Shown in pieces: positions 50,733 through 62,998 of a stretch of DNA of 64,000 nt. This DNA is from Diabrotica undecimpunctata. Taxonomy: Eukaryota; Arthropoda; Insecta; Coleoptera; Chrysomelidae. Where the stretch lies: contig NC_092808.1 of the NCBI RefSeq assembly GCF_040954645.1, positions 88,413,042-88,477,041 on the forward strand. The letters run 5' to 3'. The notes below the pieces were generated by a model. The model saw nothing but the letters and a program-made list of their open reading frames with translations. It did no database searches and had not been told where the DNA came from. Position 1 is the stretch's first letter; each line of letters begins with the position of its first letter. A program made the translations under genes and the position numbers.

Positions 50733-52975
50733 ACTTTCTGAATTACAAGTTAGGCCATTGCTATTATGAAAAACCTTCTGAATTTATTTCTTTAGATGAA
50801 GATAAAATTATTGAATCTATTAATTTAATTTATATAAATGCTTTGGCCAAAAATAAAATGATTAAGATTATGATAGATACTGGTTCAGAAAGTACTTTAG
50901 TCTCGGAGAATTTTATTTTTAATACATTAAAATTATCAGATATAATAAAGATTCCAAAAATTAAAATTGTTGGTGCAAATAATAAGAAGTTGGGTGAAAT
51001 TGATAAATTAGCCAATTTTAAAATTAATATTCTTAATAAAGAAATTAATATGCAAGGATTTATTGTCAAGGATTTATGTGTTGATATATTAATGGGAAAT
51101 GATGAATTGGAAAAGAAGAAAGTAAAGATAGATTTTGAAGAAAAAATGGTAACTTTGGAAGAGCAAATAATTAAATTTATGCAGAAAGATGAGGTGGAAG
51201 AAGGAATAAGAGTTGATAGGATATTATTAAAAGAAAATAATGATGTTTATGAAGAAGAAATGTATTTTGATGATAGGGAAATGTCCCAAAAGAATGTAAA
51301 GAATAATTATTGTAGTGAATATTTAAGGAATGGAAATTTTAAGCAGATGGATGCCTACGAGGTGGAGTGCGTAAAATTGGAAGCAAGGAATAATGAGTAC
51401 ATAATGAAGAATAATGTTATTTGTAAAGAAGAAGATATGATGAAAGTTTTAAATTGCCCTGAAGAATATAAATCAATAGTCATTTCCATATTGCAGCAAC
51501 ACAAGGGACTTGTCAATAAAGAAAATAGAATTGCACAAAATTATATCCATAGTATAAAAGTTAAAGAAGAAAAAGATTTTAAAACAAAATCATACCAAAT
51601 ACCATATAAATACAGAGAAGAATTAAACAAAACAATTAATAATATGTTAGAAGATGGGATCATTGAGAAGGCAGACACACGTTTTATAAATCCTATAGTA
51701 GTAGTACGTAAAAGATCAGGTGAAATCAGGTTATGTTTGGATGCAAGGAATATTAACAAGATTACTGAAAAGCAATTTGAAGCACCAATGAGTATAGATG
51801 GAATACTAGGAAGAATTACAGGAATGTCATGTTTCACTAAAATTGATTTACAGCATAGCTTTTGGTTAATACCTCTAGAAAGAAAAAGTAGACAGTATAC
51901 AGGATTTCAGATAGATGGAGTAGTATATCAATTCAAAGTAGTACAATTTGGACTTCAATCATCTTGCAGTGCTCTATGTAGATGTCTTCATGATATTTTG
52001 GATCAATATGAACATTTTGTAATTCACTACATTGATGATATATTAATTTTTTCTAAAACGGCTGAAGATCATGAGAAACACCTAAAAATTATAATAAATA
52101 GATTAGACAAAGTTGGACTAAAAATAAATCAAGAAAAATGTACATTTTTTCAAAAAGAAGTCATATATCTAGGTTATAAACTTAACACTAAGGGAATCAA
52201 AATGGATCCAGAACGGACACAAGTCATTCAGGAATATAAAACACCACACAATTTAAGAACTTTAAGAGGATTTATTGGAATAATTAATTATTATAAAAGG
52301 ATGATACCAGATCTAAGTATAAAAGAACTTCCATTACTTGAACTACTGAGAAAAGGTGTAAAATGGAGATGGGATCAGAGAAGAGAACTAGCATTCCAAG
52401 AAATTAAAAACATTTTTCTGTCAAATTTAAAAATATATTATCCTGACTACACACAGCCATTCATATTAAGAACAGATGCATCCATAGAGAGATTATCAGG
52501 GGTATTATTACAAATACATGATGGGGTCGAATACCCAATACAATTCATTTCAAGAATTACAAAGCCACATGAAAAGGGTTACTCAGTTTCAGAATTAGAA
52601 CTAGCAAGTATTATACATTGTGTCACAAAATTAAGATTTTATTTGTTGGGTAATGAATTTACAATAGAAACAGATCACCAAGCTTTAACGTCTATATTAA
52701 ATAACAAATATGGAAACAGTAGAATTCATCGATGGAGTCTAATATTGAGTGAATACTCATTTGAAATCAAATACATTTCTGGAAAATCCAATATAGTGGC
52801 AGATGTTTTATCAAGGTTAGAAAATACACCACAAAAAGGGCAGCGAACAATAAAAATTGGATTAAATCAATTAGTAGAAAGTACTGGATTATATTCTAAA
52901 GAAGAAATTATAAGAGATCAGATCAATTTGAGTGAAAAACAAAAAGTCCTTAAGAAAGATGGGAGTTTATTATAA
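50723..52975 (+). pseudogene. pol: Gypsy pol: protease, reverse transcriptase, RNase H
   Basis: Open in the -1 frame relative to gag from the AAATTTT heptamer onward; there is no ATG-dependent start. Protease: MIDTGSESTLVSENF. Reverse transcriptase: ADTRFINPIVVVRKRSGEIR, LCLDARNINKIT, CFTKIDLQHSFW and HYIDDILIFSKT (catalytic YIDD). RNase H: FILRTDASIERLSGVLLQ, ELELASIIHCV and TDHQALT. It ends at TAA 52973-52975 right after KKDGSLL, while the integrase reading continues in another frame from about 52966, so a one-base break separates them. Confidence 0.9.
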
Positions 52976-54032
52976 AATAATAAATGGAATAGAAGTATAT
53001 GTAATAACTAGAACTTTAGCAAATAAAATATTGAAAAATTTACATAACAATTATATGCATATTGGTTCAAGAAAGCTATGGATGCTATTTAGGGACAATT
53101 ATTTTGCAAAGAATGACATAAGTATAGCAAAAGAAATTACTACCCAATGCCCAATATGTCAACTAAACAAAGAAAAGAATTTCAAAAACCAGAACACATA
53201 TAAATCTAATGTTGTATATGAAAAACTAAATACAGTTTCCATGGATTTTATTTCAAATTTAGTTCTCAGTCCAACAGGAAAAAAGCATATACTAGTGATA
53301 GTTGATTTATATACAAAATTTATTAAACTATATCCCTGCTCCAGAACAAATGTTAAAACATTAAAATTATATATTAATCAATTTTTCGAAGAAATAGGAC
53401 CATTTAGAAATTGCATAATAGATAATGCTACATATTTTAACAACCAAAAATTTCGGGCATTTTGTGAGAAAAAGGGAATCAACATTCATTTTACAAGTAT
53501 CAGACATCCTCAGGCAAATCCTGCAGAAAGATATATTAAAGAAGTTATAAAATATTTAAGGATACTGTGCCAAAATCAACATGAAACTTGGCAGCAACAT
53601 ATACCACAAGTAGAATATTTTTTAAATAATACACATAATTTGAATACAGAGGAAGTACCAGAATATTTAATGTTTGGCCATATAGGAAACAGAAAGTGGA
53701 TTAGTGAATATAATCAGGATATGTTAGAACAAGTAATGCAGAAAGTGAATAACCGAATTAGGAGGAAAGCTGAAAAATATATCAGAAGACAAAATCGAAA
53801 TATAAAAAAACCAATCACATTTCAAAAAGGAGACCTAGTGTTAATTCGTTCACTTAGAAAAAGTAATGTTAAAGAAAACCGTTGTAAGAAATTACAATCA
53901 ATGTTTGAAGGTCCATATACAATTGAAAATCAGAATGGACTAAATAGTTATGTGTTAATAGATGCAGAGAACAGACTAAGAGGCATGTTTCATATCAACC
54001 ATATTTTTCAATATCATGAAGAGATTGAATAA
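52932..54032 (+). pseudogene. Gypsy integrase portion of pol
   Basis: Reads YYKIINGIEVYVITRT, then a zinc region (HNNYMHIGSRK, CPICQLNK) and the DDE core: D in VSMDFISNL, D in CIIDNATYFNN and E in PQANPAERYIKE. The C-terminal part includes FQKGDLVLIRSLRKSN and a chromatin-binding-like barrel end (FEGPYTIENQNGLNSYVLID). It joins cDNA to target DNA; the family's LTRs here sit in TA repeats. The frame is offset from the upstream pol frame, so the polyprotein is broken in this copy or in the assembly. Confidence 0.9.
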
Positions 54033-54386
54033 TGTTTTCTATACCTTTAACACAAATATAACAACACTAACAGCTTACTGATATATCCATTTTATTCAAT
54101 AGACTTGATTTGTTAGATAGATGGCAGATTTCATTGTTGTGAATAAATTTGACATCATACTTGTTGAATTTTGTACAAATGGAAATTGTTTGGTAACCTA
54201 AAAATCATAATTTGGGGTTAGATACAGAATTGATTGTGTAAATGTCTTTATAAAAAGTGTAAAACTTACCAATTCATATGGATGAAAGCCTGTTGAATGG
54301 AAATAATTCCTAGATTTTGTCTATAAATAAACAGAACACAATATAGATTATATTTTTAATTAAGGTTATATTTTATTCTCTGATAT
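54033..54386. other. Gypsy 3' untranslated region or older insert
   Basis: No clear gene. On the minus strand there are two exon-like pieces with proper splice signals: an acceptor TTTATTTATAG near 54324 followed by about 50 open bases, a donor GTAAGT near 54268, then an acceptor ATTTTTAG near 54201 followed by an open stretch to about 54080. I do not recognise the product. Confidence 0.35.
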
Positions 54387-54959
54387 GGGGCAGTCCAACA
54401 CATAACCTCAAACAGAACTGTCAAAATGTCTGGAGGGCAAACAATGGATAGAATAGCATTGTGATTTGCAGTAATAGACAAATATTTAATTGTAGTTATT
54501 CAAATATAATTAGTAGATGACCTAATAATTGATAAAAAACAATTTTCTTTAATATAATTCTTATTCACATTGATTACATGAAGATAATTATAATTTAATG
54601 AGGTAAGTTGAAAAGTTCCTAATAGTTTAGTTAAGTCGTTTAACAACCACAATTATTATCAATATATACTTATAATGATTGATAAGAATTTACTTTTATA
54701 TATATTAGCGTATTCGGCATATCGCTAATATTTCTCAGTTTAGCTTCATATATTATATAGCTAATATTTAGCTTCATTTAAGCATTTTAGTATTACACAA
54801 AATCAGCTGCTGAAATTAAAATAATAATACAATTTTAATATTTTTGAACTAGGTGAGACTCAAACCATTTTTTTATAATATAGTAAAGACATTTACACCT
54901 TTTTAATTGATAAGAAACCTAAATGTTTATTAATTTGATGAATGTTATTTTGTTTCAGA

Positions 54960-56665
54960 AATGGATTGAAGTCATTACTTTAATAACTTGAAATTAGAGA
55001 ATCCTGATGTAGCAAGCAGATATCTAGAGAAATTGAAAGTAATCAACAACATAGATCCATATATACTATTTCAGAAAGGGAATTAAGTTACAATCCAAAT
55101 GATTTTCCCCAATAAGCAGCATAGATGTAGTGAGCTATTTAGTGTTGAGCACCAGTTTTTATACACAACAGCAAATGAAAGCCTACAAAAGCCTGCAAGC
55201 ATACAAATAATTTGAAGCAGGTTTTGTGGGTCAAAAGTTGTACATGACAAGTTTATGACATTAGGCAAAGTGAGTATCGTATTTGAGGAGCAAATGTTTT
55301 ATGCTAGTTGTTACAATATATTAACTTGTTCTTTTATTGTTACAGATTAAACATTCACAAAAAATGAACAAGCCACCACTATAAGCATGGGTTGTGTGTA
55401 ACTAAGATGGAAGTATAGAAACAGGACATTGTACATGCATGGCAGGTGCAGGAGAAGTGTGTAGCCATGTTGGTGCGATATTGTATGGACTACAATATAT
55501 AGCTGAATCAAAAGATAATGTATCATGTACAGATGTGAGGTCCCTCTGGAATTTGCCCAAAACTGCAAAGGTTGAATGTAAACCAATTAGAGGTATTGAT
55601 TTTGGCAAAATATTTTCTGGATCAAGAATTCCCTTAGAAGTGCCTTGCATGAGTGATGACCATATTGTGCAGTTTTTGACTCACATTGAAGAAGCTGGAA
55701 GTTCATCCATTTTAAGCAGAGTGACAGAACCATTTGCTGAATCATTAAGAAGAATGTTGATATCACCAATTAACCCATTTTCTTCATTATATAATGACAA
55801 GTACATTTCATACACATACATTCAGTTAATGGAAGTTGTTAATAACTTAGTTATAAGTTTGGATGAAAGTGAATGTATAACCATTGAAAAGAGTACACTA
55901 GACCAAAGTAAGTCAGGACAATGGTTTCATCAAAGAAGAGGAAGAATAAAAGCATCAAATTTAAAGCAGCTGCCAATTCTCGCATTGAAAAACCGCTTAT
56001 CCCTAATTAAAACTATATGTTATCCAGAACAAAGTTTGTTCAAAACAAGTGCAACAGAGTGTGGGAAAATAATGAAAAAAATGCAATAGAAGCTTTTCGA
56101 AAATATTCATATAGTACCCATGAAGATCTAGTCATAAAAAATGCTAGATTTTTCATTAAGCCTGAATTTCCACAACTTGGTGCTACTCCTGATGCAATGG
56201 TTTTTTGCAAATGTTGCAGTAGGGGATGCTTAGAAGTGAAAAGATATGTCAATAGCAGAGTTCATTAACTTACCTTCATCATGTCTTATTATAAATTCTG
56301 ATGGAGAAGTTCAATTAAATAGACAACATAAATATCACTATCAAATTCAAATGGCTCTCTATAATGTTCAATATTGCTATTTTGTAATATGGTCTCCAAC
56401 TGAATTATATCATGAAAAAATTATGTTTAATAAAGAATTTTGGAAATTTTACAGTTTTAAATTTTAAAGTTTTTTTCATAAAAAAATTATAATTCCCGAT
56501 TTACTTTGCAAATATTTTAGCAAACTTAAAAACAATTTAACATGGTGTACATGTAAAGGAATTGACGATGGCCAACCAATGATAAAATGCGAAAATGAAA
56601 ACTGCAGTATTTCTTGGTTCCACTTTAAATATGTGAATCTCTTAGAGGTACCTACCTACTAACTT
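54960..56665 (+). pseudogene. SWIM zinc finger, YqaJ-type nuclease, PHD finger protein
   Basis: A first exon follows an acceptor (TTTTGTTTCAG near 54959) and ends near 55267; a second begins after TTATTGTTACAG near 55347. Motifs in order: SYLVLSTSFYTQQQMKAYKS (in a shifted frame near 55130), KHSQKMNKPPL, a SWIM finger CTCMAGAGEVCSH, GQWFHQRRGRIKASN, then the PD-(D/E)xK nuclease signature LGATPDAMVFC and CLEVKRY, IAEFINLPSSCL, HKYHYQIQMALYN, and a C-terminal PHD-like WCTCKGIDDGQPMIKCENEN. YqaJ nucleases are phage-type exonucleases; genes of this architecture recur in invertebrate genomes. Frame changes near 56070 and 56250 and early stops make it inactive. Confidence 0.78.
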
Positions 56666-57274
56666 ATGGTTTTGTGATCTTGTTCTCTTTAGATATGGAA
56701 TCTTTAATTTTTATTGTGTCAAGTAAATTTTTTGTTTGTAAATATTAAATTATTAATTTTTAAAACAAATAATTAAATTATCAATAAAACCAAAATATAG
56801 TAAATTTGTTTCTCAAATTATTATTTTTAATATTGGCGTTATCTTTATTTTGTAGCATTTTTGTATTCGAATATAATATGGTATATAGTTGTGAATAAAA
56901 CAAATTCAAAATAAATGTTTTTTATTACAAATGTATCAAAATTATATGTCACAGAAATTAAATAACATTTATTAAGCAATATTAACAATATATAATAATA
57001 ATGGTAATATAACTTTCTCCATTCCGTGATTGTCTTTTAAAAAAGGTTTCAAATTTTAGGGCAAAAATGCTTCTTTATTCTTCAATTACAAATTCCAAAA
57101 TAAAAGTACAATTTATTATGTTACTTTGAAAATGAGAGAGAATAATATGCTTACATTACAATTTAAGTTTCAAAAAATAAGGAAAAAACAAGAATCAAAT
57201 TATATTAACAGAACTGAATGTACATACAAGTTGAGAGCATAATTTAAATAATAATAGCAAACTAAAAGCATAAA

Positions 57275-58063
57275 AATAAGTTTATTTATTCAAATAGGGA
57301 AAGCCCTAATACATACAAATAAATAATCAATTTATAACATTAATACATAATAAGATAAAAATAACAATTACACTTAAAATATAGTACCTACACTTATTAA
57401 AAATATAAAACAATAATATATAACATAAAACATGACTACAAAACAACTACCTAACTATTGGTGCTTTTAAAATGGTCCATTAATTTGCTTTTAAACATAA
57501 TATGTAACTCACAAAAGTAAGCAGGGTCCAAATTATTTAAAATTTTATAAATGAACACCATTGTGAGGTAAAAGACACTTTGTTGAACTAAAACCCACTG
57601 CAGCATGCTAAGCATTGTTGCTATAGGTGTATATCTGCTTCCACCAAGAATGATTCTCATTTCACGATTTTGTAATTTTTGCAACTAGGCGGATTGATTT
57701 AAATTAAATAGAAAAATAACTGATGAGCAAAAATCGAAGTGAGGTTGAATAATTGCATTAAAAACTGTAATTTTAGTTCAAGTTGACAAATTTTTAGATA
57801 TTCTTGAAAAAAAGCAGGTATAATTTTTTAGAAATCTTTTTTAATATGTAATTAAAATGGTCATTAAAAGACAATAAATTATCCAATTGAAAACCAAGGT
57901 ACTTAATTGTGATGATTTCTATTTTATCATTGTTAATTTGAAGATTAATAGTATTTATATCAATATTTGAGTATTTGTATTTAGTTGTTATTATCATAGC
58001 CTTCGTCTTTAACACATTTAACTTTAGTTTGTTGATCTTTAAATATTTATTAACAGACTGCAC
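57275..58063 (-). pseudogene. Non-LTR retrotransposon 3' fragment (minus strand)
   Basis: VNKYLKINKLKLNVLKTKAM and IKYLGFQLDNLLSFNDHF, then, in another frame, KLQNREMRIILGGSRYTPIA and NLDPAYF: the post-catalytic part of a LINE reverse transcriptase. The 3' end in minus sense, GGGCTTTCCCTATTTGAATA, is a common LINE terminus. It is 5'-truncated near 58063 and lies inside the YqaJ element. Confidence 0.75.
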
Positions 58064-58620
58064 TTCTTTGCTGAACCAACCTTATGGCTTATGGTTTCGT
58101 CATCTTGAAGAAACCTTTTAAAAGGGACTGTCGGTATCCTAAAATACCCCATATGATTCCTGTTAGATCTGTTGGAGCATCCCACAACAAAGCAAACGAT
58201 TGACATAATTTGCTACCTAAAAATTTAACACATATTCACATTGAATTTAATTTAAAGACTATGTAAACAAACCTTTTAAACTAATTTTTCAGTTTCACAA
58301 CAGAAGTTTTTTTGAAAAAGTCCTATTCTTAAATATTTTCTAAGCCGTTTATTTCCGTTTTCCAATCACTGAACTGATAATTTTACTCACAATTTATATA
58401 ATTAATTGAAAACACTATTAACTTTCAATACGGCTAAATAGTTTGTTTGCCCTCCAGACACCATATTGGATTTAATTTGACAGCTCGTTGGACTGCCCTA
58501 TAGCACAAGCCGGTCGCGGGAGGAATGATTTCTACTGTGGCGCACCAAGCGGAAATATATCAAACTCATTATTGACAAGTTCGGTTTTATTTTGAATTTG
58601 AATTTTGAAAATAACCTAGA

Positions 58621-58788
58621 ACTTTTATATCTAATGTACAGTTTACTCTTTTATTGTTTTATAATTGTTCGTACTGTGAATTTTATATCCTGCATTTTAT
58701 TTTTACCTTTATACTTTTATATCTAATGTACTCTTTTATTGTTTTATAATTATTCGTACTGTGAATTTTATATCCTGGATTTTATTTT
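58621..58788 (+). repeat. 92-bp tandem duplication upstream of the MULE gene
   Basis: ACTTTTATATCTAATGTA...TTATTGTTTTATAATT.TTCGTACTGTGAATTTTATATCCTG occurs at 58621 and again at 58713. It lies just upstream of the transposase ATG at 58837, so it may duplicate promoter DNA. Confidence 0.88.
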
Positions 58789-58836
58789 CGGCTACTTCGA
58801 GGTTTTGTGTTTGTATTATAATATATTATATTTATA

Positions 58837-61308
58837 ATGGAAACAAGAGCAGTGACAAGAAACCTTTGTAAATATTGTGATAAAACGTTTAGCACAATTT
58901 CTAATTTGAATAAACATATTAAACTCTTACATGGAGCAGAACCGGCTACAAGTCGAAGAAAATCTTTAGTGTGTACCTCTTGCTTTCTGATTCTCTCCAC
59001 ATACTCCGAATACAGAAATCACTTAATTACAGATCACAAACTTGAGCTGTTTAAGGAAGAAAAGGAATTCGAAAACTATGCAGGTTACTGTTATTTATTA
59101 ATAGCTAATTATATGAACTAACGAAATGTTTTTTTAGATCTTAGAACATGGAAAGAGACTATTGAGAAAAACATGAAATGCTCTTATGTAAAAACCACTG
59201 GTAAAAAAATAACTAGCAAAATAGAAAAGACATACTATGTTTGTCATAGGTCATGTAAAGCAAGCAGATATATGTCTACGTCTCAAAACAATAGACAGAA
59301 ATTTTTAAAATCTCAGGGTTTTTCTAAGTTAGATGTTACTTGTCCTTCAACTTTGGATTTAATATGTAATGGAAATCAGTTAAAGGCCACTTTGTATACG
59401 CCTTATTTTGGCCATAATTGTAATTTAACCCATATAAATTTCACTAAAACTGAAAGAAAACAAATAGCAGGTATGTCTCATTTTTTTCTAATGTAATGTA
59501 TTAACTTTGCATTTTTTTATTTTAAGGAAAAATCTCTGAAGGTGTCATTCCAAAAAATCCTAGATGATATTCGTAATGGGATTTACTCTGAAGAATCCCT
59601 TGGACGACTCAGTCTTTTAGATCGCCAAGACTTGAGAAATATAACCAGGGACTTTTCTTTAAAAGAATATGTTCAGCTACATCAAAATGGTGTCATAAGC
59701 ATTCGTTTATGGGTTGAACGATTAAGATCCCTAAAAGATGAATTTTCAATTATATTTTACAAAGAGCAAGGCTCAGATGATCTCCCTAATGTATTCAACA
59801 TAAATGATTTCGCATTAATATTCATGACGAAATTTCAAGAAAAACAATTGAAACTGTTTGGCTCAGACAAAATATGTGTGGACTCAACGCATGGAACTAC
59901 AAGTTATGATTTCTTATTAACAACACTTATGGTTGTGGATGAATTTGGAGAAGGGGTGCCTACTGCTTTCTTGCTTTCAAACAGGGCAGATACCAATGTC
60001 TTAACACATTTTTTAAATTCTATTAAAGAACAAACTGGTGACATCAAATGTAAAGTGTTTATGTCTGATGATGCTCCAGATTTTTTTAATGCGTGGACTA
60101 ATATTATGAGTAAACCAGATAATCTCCTCCTTTGTGCTTGGCACATCGATAGAAATTGGCGTAAGAACTTGAATAAAATTAAAGGTGATCAAGTGATGAA
60201 AGCAAAAGTGTATAAGTACTTGCGTTTGTTATTACAGTCAGAGAACAACCCATATTCTAGGTTACAGTCAACTGATCCTGCCGATTTTCAAGAATTGCTA
60301 AATTTTGTATTATCTGAATTATTTGCTTGTGAGGATACTGAGGCTTTTGGTCAATACTTCCAAACTTACTATGCTGGTCGTTGTCATTTATGGGCATATT
60401 GTTACAGAAAAGGACTGGGCATTAACACAAATATGTACTTAGAAGCATTGCATCGAACACTGAAACATGTATATTTTCAAGGAAAAAAGAATAAAAGGGT
60501 AGACACTTGTTTGTATGCTCTCTTAAACTTGGTACGTGATGTAGTAATAAAAAAACTGAAAAAAAAAGTCAAAGGTAATAACTCATATAGAATGAATTTG
60601 ATAAAGAAAACACATGTAAGAAGTAAGGATATTGAATTGAAAGACATCTGCAAAATAGATGAAAATAACTGGAAAGTAAAATCAGTTCAAAATAATACAG
60701 AGTATCATGTTCAAAAGGTAAATGAGTGTTTAAAAATAAATAAAAGTTGTCATATTTTTTGCAATGAATGTAAGACTTGTATCCATGAATTTACCTGTAC
60801 TTGCCTGGATTTTTTTATTAAAAGTAATTTCTGCAAACACATACATGCAGTTATTAGAAATAATTTCCAGCCATCAATACCCATTCAAAAAACTGAGACA
60901 GAAACTGATGATATTATCCATACTGTGGTAAACGAAAGTATGATTAAAAAAGGAGATTATGAAAACCAAGATCTTAAAGTTAAGCTGGATATAATATATG
61001 AATTAATTTCTTCAAAAAAACTAACTTCTGATGTTAAATTGAAAGTTGGAAAAATGATGGACACTATACTAAGTTTGATTGCAAAAGAAGGTAAGACATT
61101 AAAAGATGTTTACAATGAGCCTGGCAATAAGAAATATGAAAAACAAGTGAGGTTTGTTAGTACTAAGAAAAAACAAACTCCAAAATCTGAAAATTTACTT
61201 CAAAAACCAAGTACCTCTGACATCAGGTTATTACTACAAGATTGTGAAAATAAAATCAGTGAAAACGATCACTCGTATACAAAAGAAATAGGGATTTTTT
61301 ATGAATAA
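58837..61308 (+). pseudogene. MULE transposase (zinc finger, MULE DDE, SWIM), three exons, one frame break
   Basis: Exon 1 starts METRAVTRNLCKYCDKTFST with two C2H2-like fingers (CKYC...HIKLLH, CTSC...HLITDH). It ends at GCAG/GTTACT near 59083; exon 2 starts after TTTTTTTAG near 59138 (DLRTWKETIEKN) with a YYVCHRSC finger; and an intron from 59472 (GTATGT) to about 59526 precedes the catalytic exon. A frame break lies in the A-run of CCAAAAAATCC near 59555. The core shows D in KICVDSTHGT, D in KVFMSDDAPDFF, CAWHIDRNWR and E in NMYLEALHRTLKH, then a SWIM finger (CTCLDFFIKSNFCKHIH). From 59542 to 61308 the frame is clean, so this copy is near intact. Confidence 0.87.
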
Positions 61309-61439
61309 AAAAATTTCACATTTTTATACCTGTTAGATTTAAGTTTTAATTAAATATTTTATATCAATCCATCATGTTGTTCTGCTTTATTGTGTTCTTC
61401 CATTATTTGTAGGTAGTAATTAATAAAATTTAGTTTTTT

Positions 61440-62045
61440 TTTTAATTATTTATTACATTAACAATGCACCTAATCCTAAGACTAACCAGCATTTTATGTT
61501 TAACTTAATCTACTACTGTAGTTTCCTAGGTATTCCCAAGGGTTCACCTTAGAATCTAATAATTATTGTTGCACACTTCACTGTTGTGGCTAGGCTAACT
61601 GCCCGAATTTAAACTGACAGTGACATTTATAGATTGATCACTATCACACAAGTTCAAAAGGTTTGGTGGGTTTGAACCTGCGGACTAGGTCTTGATTATC
61701 TAAAAGTTTTAACACTTCCCTGTTTGTATGGTTGTGGAGTCAGTTTTCGTGACCTTTGACAATCTTCTTTATTTCTTATTTAATTGTTGTTATACGAAGT
61801 TCCCGATGTAGGTCTTTGTTGCAGATATACAATGGGGCATTTACTATGTTTCTTAGTATTCTGTTTTGGACTCTTTGAAGGATAGCATAGTTACTCTCAT
61901 TAGTACAGCTCCATAATTGTAAACCATAGGACCATACTGGTTGGAGCATTTGTTTGTAAACTATTACCTTGTTTTTGATTATAAGTTGTGAACTTCTATC
62001 TAATAACCAATATAACTTCAGTTTCAGTATTTCAGTTTAAGCTCT
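61440..62045 (-). pseudogene. Jockey-like ORF2 3' fragment (minus strand)
   Basis: Minus-strand reading: QMLQPVWSYGLQLWSCTNES and NYAILQRVQNRILRNIVNAP, the C-terminal motifs of Jockey ORF2 (compare LKPVWTYGIELWGC at 24478), ending near a T-run at 61432-61442 that is the poly(A) tail in minus sense. It is 5'-truncated and sits in the MULE's 3' region. Confidence 0.78.
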
Positions 62046-62351
62046 TGATTTTTCTTTCTGATATGTTCCTGCTACTTTAATTTGCTATCATATTTGAGCA
62101 TAATCATTTAAATTTCGTAACTGATATTTTAAAATTCTACTGATAATTACTTTACATAAATCTAAAATTCAACATTAATAACTAACTACACTACTACACA
62201 ATAAAACTGAAAATGAATATTTTTATTTCATTTTTTATCCAACTTATTTTATATCCATCAGTTTTTTCCAGAATTTTTCAACCTTCCCGTCAAAGTAAAG
62301 GCAGACATGTGACAATGTGACATGAACAAATTAAGAATTAAGAACGCTAAA

Positions 62352-62928
62352 GGTGGATTTTCACAGGTCCGATATCCGACGGTACGATGATACGATATAA
62401 ATTTCAGCGAATTTCATTGGTTGAAAAATGACAGGTGGGATTTTCGTACGAAATTAAAAGTCATCGGAAGAAGTTAAAAATATTTTAACTTTTGCACGAA
62501 AATCGGATGAATTTTGACATTGTTGACATTCTAACTTGAACCTTAACCCTTAATCTTATTTTTGTGGAGTGTTTATGTTTACTATTTGAAATATATTTAA
62601 AATGGAACAATGACCTAATCATTATATAAATGCAATGAAATAAAGTGTTGCTCTTGGGTCTTCTACACTATGTGAGGCAAAAACGACGAGAACGTAGCTC
62701 AATATAATATAAATATATATTATATCAAACAAAACAGCTAACATTTATTGACAGTTAATTGAAATTATATATTATTTATCTATGTATTAATCCGTCCAAT
62801 AATCTGACACATCATACATATATATGACATATATTATGTCAAAAAATTTCGGATACGACAATCAAATATTTTCGTACAAAAAATTTCGTATTTCGTGTCA
62901 TCGGATATCGGATCTGTGAAAATCCAGC
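62352..62928. mobile_element. MITE-like inverted-repeat element
   Basis: The left end GGTGGATTTTCACAGGTCCG followed by ATATCCGA matches the inverse of the right end (GCTGGATTTTCACAGATCCG, ATATCCGA), about 28 bp with few mismatches. It is 577 bp long with no coding frame. The target duplication is not clear. It lies within the MULE. Confidence 0.8.
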
Positions 62929-62998
62929 TTAATTCGGAAATGTTCGTTAGGGGCGTTGCAGTAGGATTCATTCCTCCCGTGACCGGCTAGTGATATAG

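Larger units (their letters stand above)
54387..58498 (+). mobile_element. Inverted-repeat element carrying a SWIM/YqaJ/PHD gene
   Basis: The ends form a two-block inverted repeat: GGGCAGTCCAAC (54388-54399) matches the inverse at 58487-58498, and TGTCTGGAGGGCAAACAA (54427-54444) matches the inverse at 58443-58460. The blocks are 27 and 26 bases apart at the two ends, and both spacers contain CTGTCAAA. Inside are a decayed nuclease gene and a LINE fragment; no DDE transposase is recognisable. The target duplication is unclear (TA or TAT next to both ends). It is either a non-autonomous element with captured cargo or an element type that uses this nuclease. Confidence 0.75.
58499..62998 (+). 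mobile_element. MULE-type DNA transposon
   Basis: Inverted ends: AGCCGGTCGCGGGAGGAATG (58508-58527) against the inverse of AGCCGGTCACGGGAGGAATG at the right (62970-62989), with matching CTATA.CAC outside and CTACTG inside, about 38 bp in all. The left end abuts the right end of the YqaJ element, and I find no matching 9-bp target duplication. The element carries a zinc-finger MULE transposase gene and is itself invaded by a Jockey fragment and a MITE. Confidence 0.82.
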
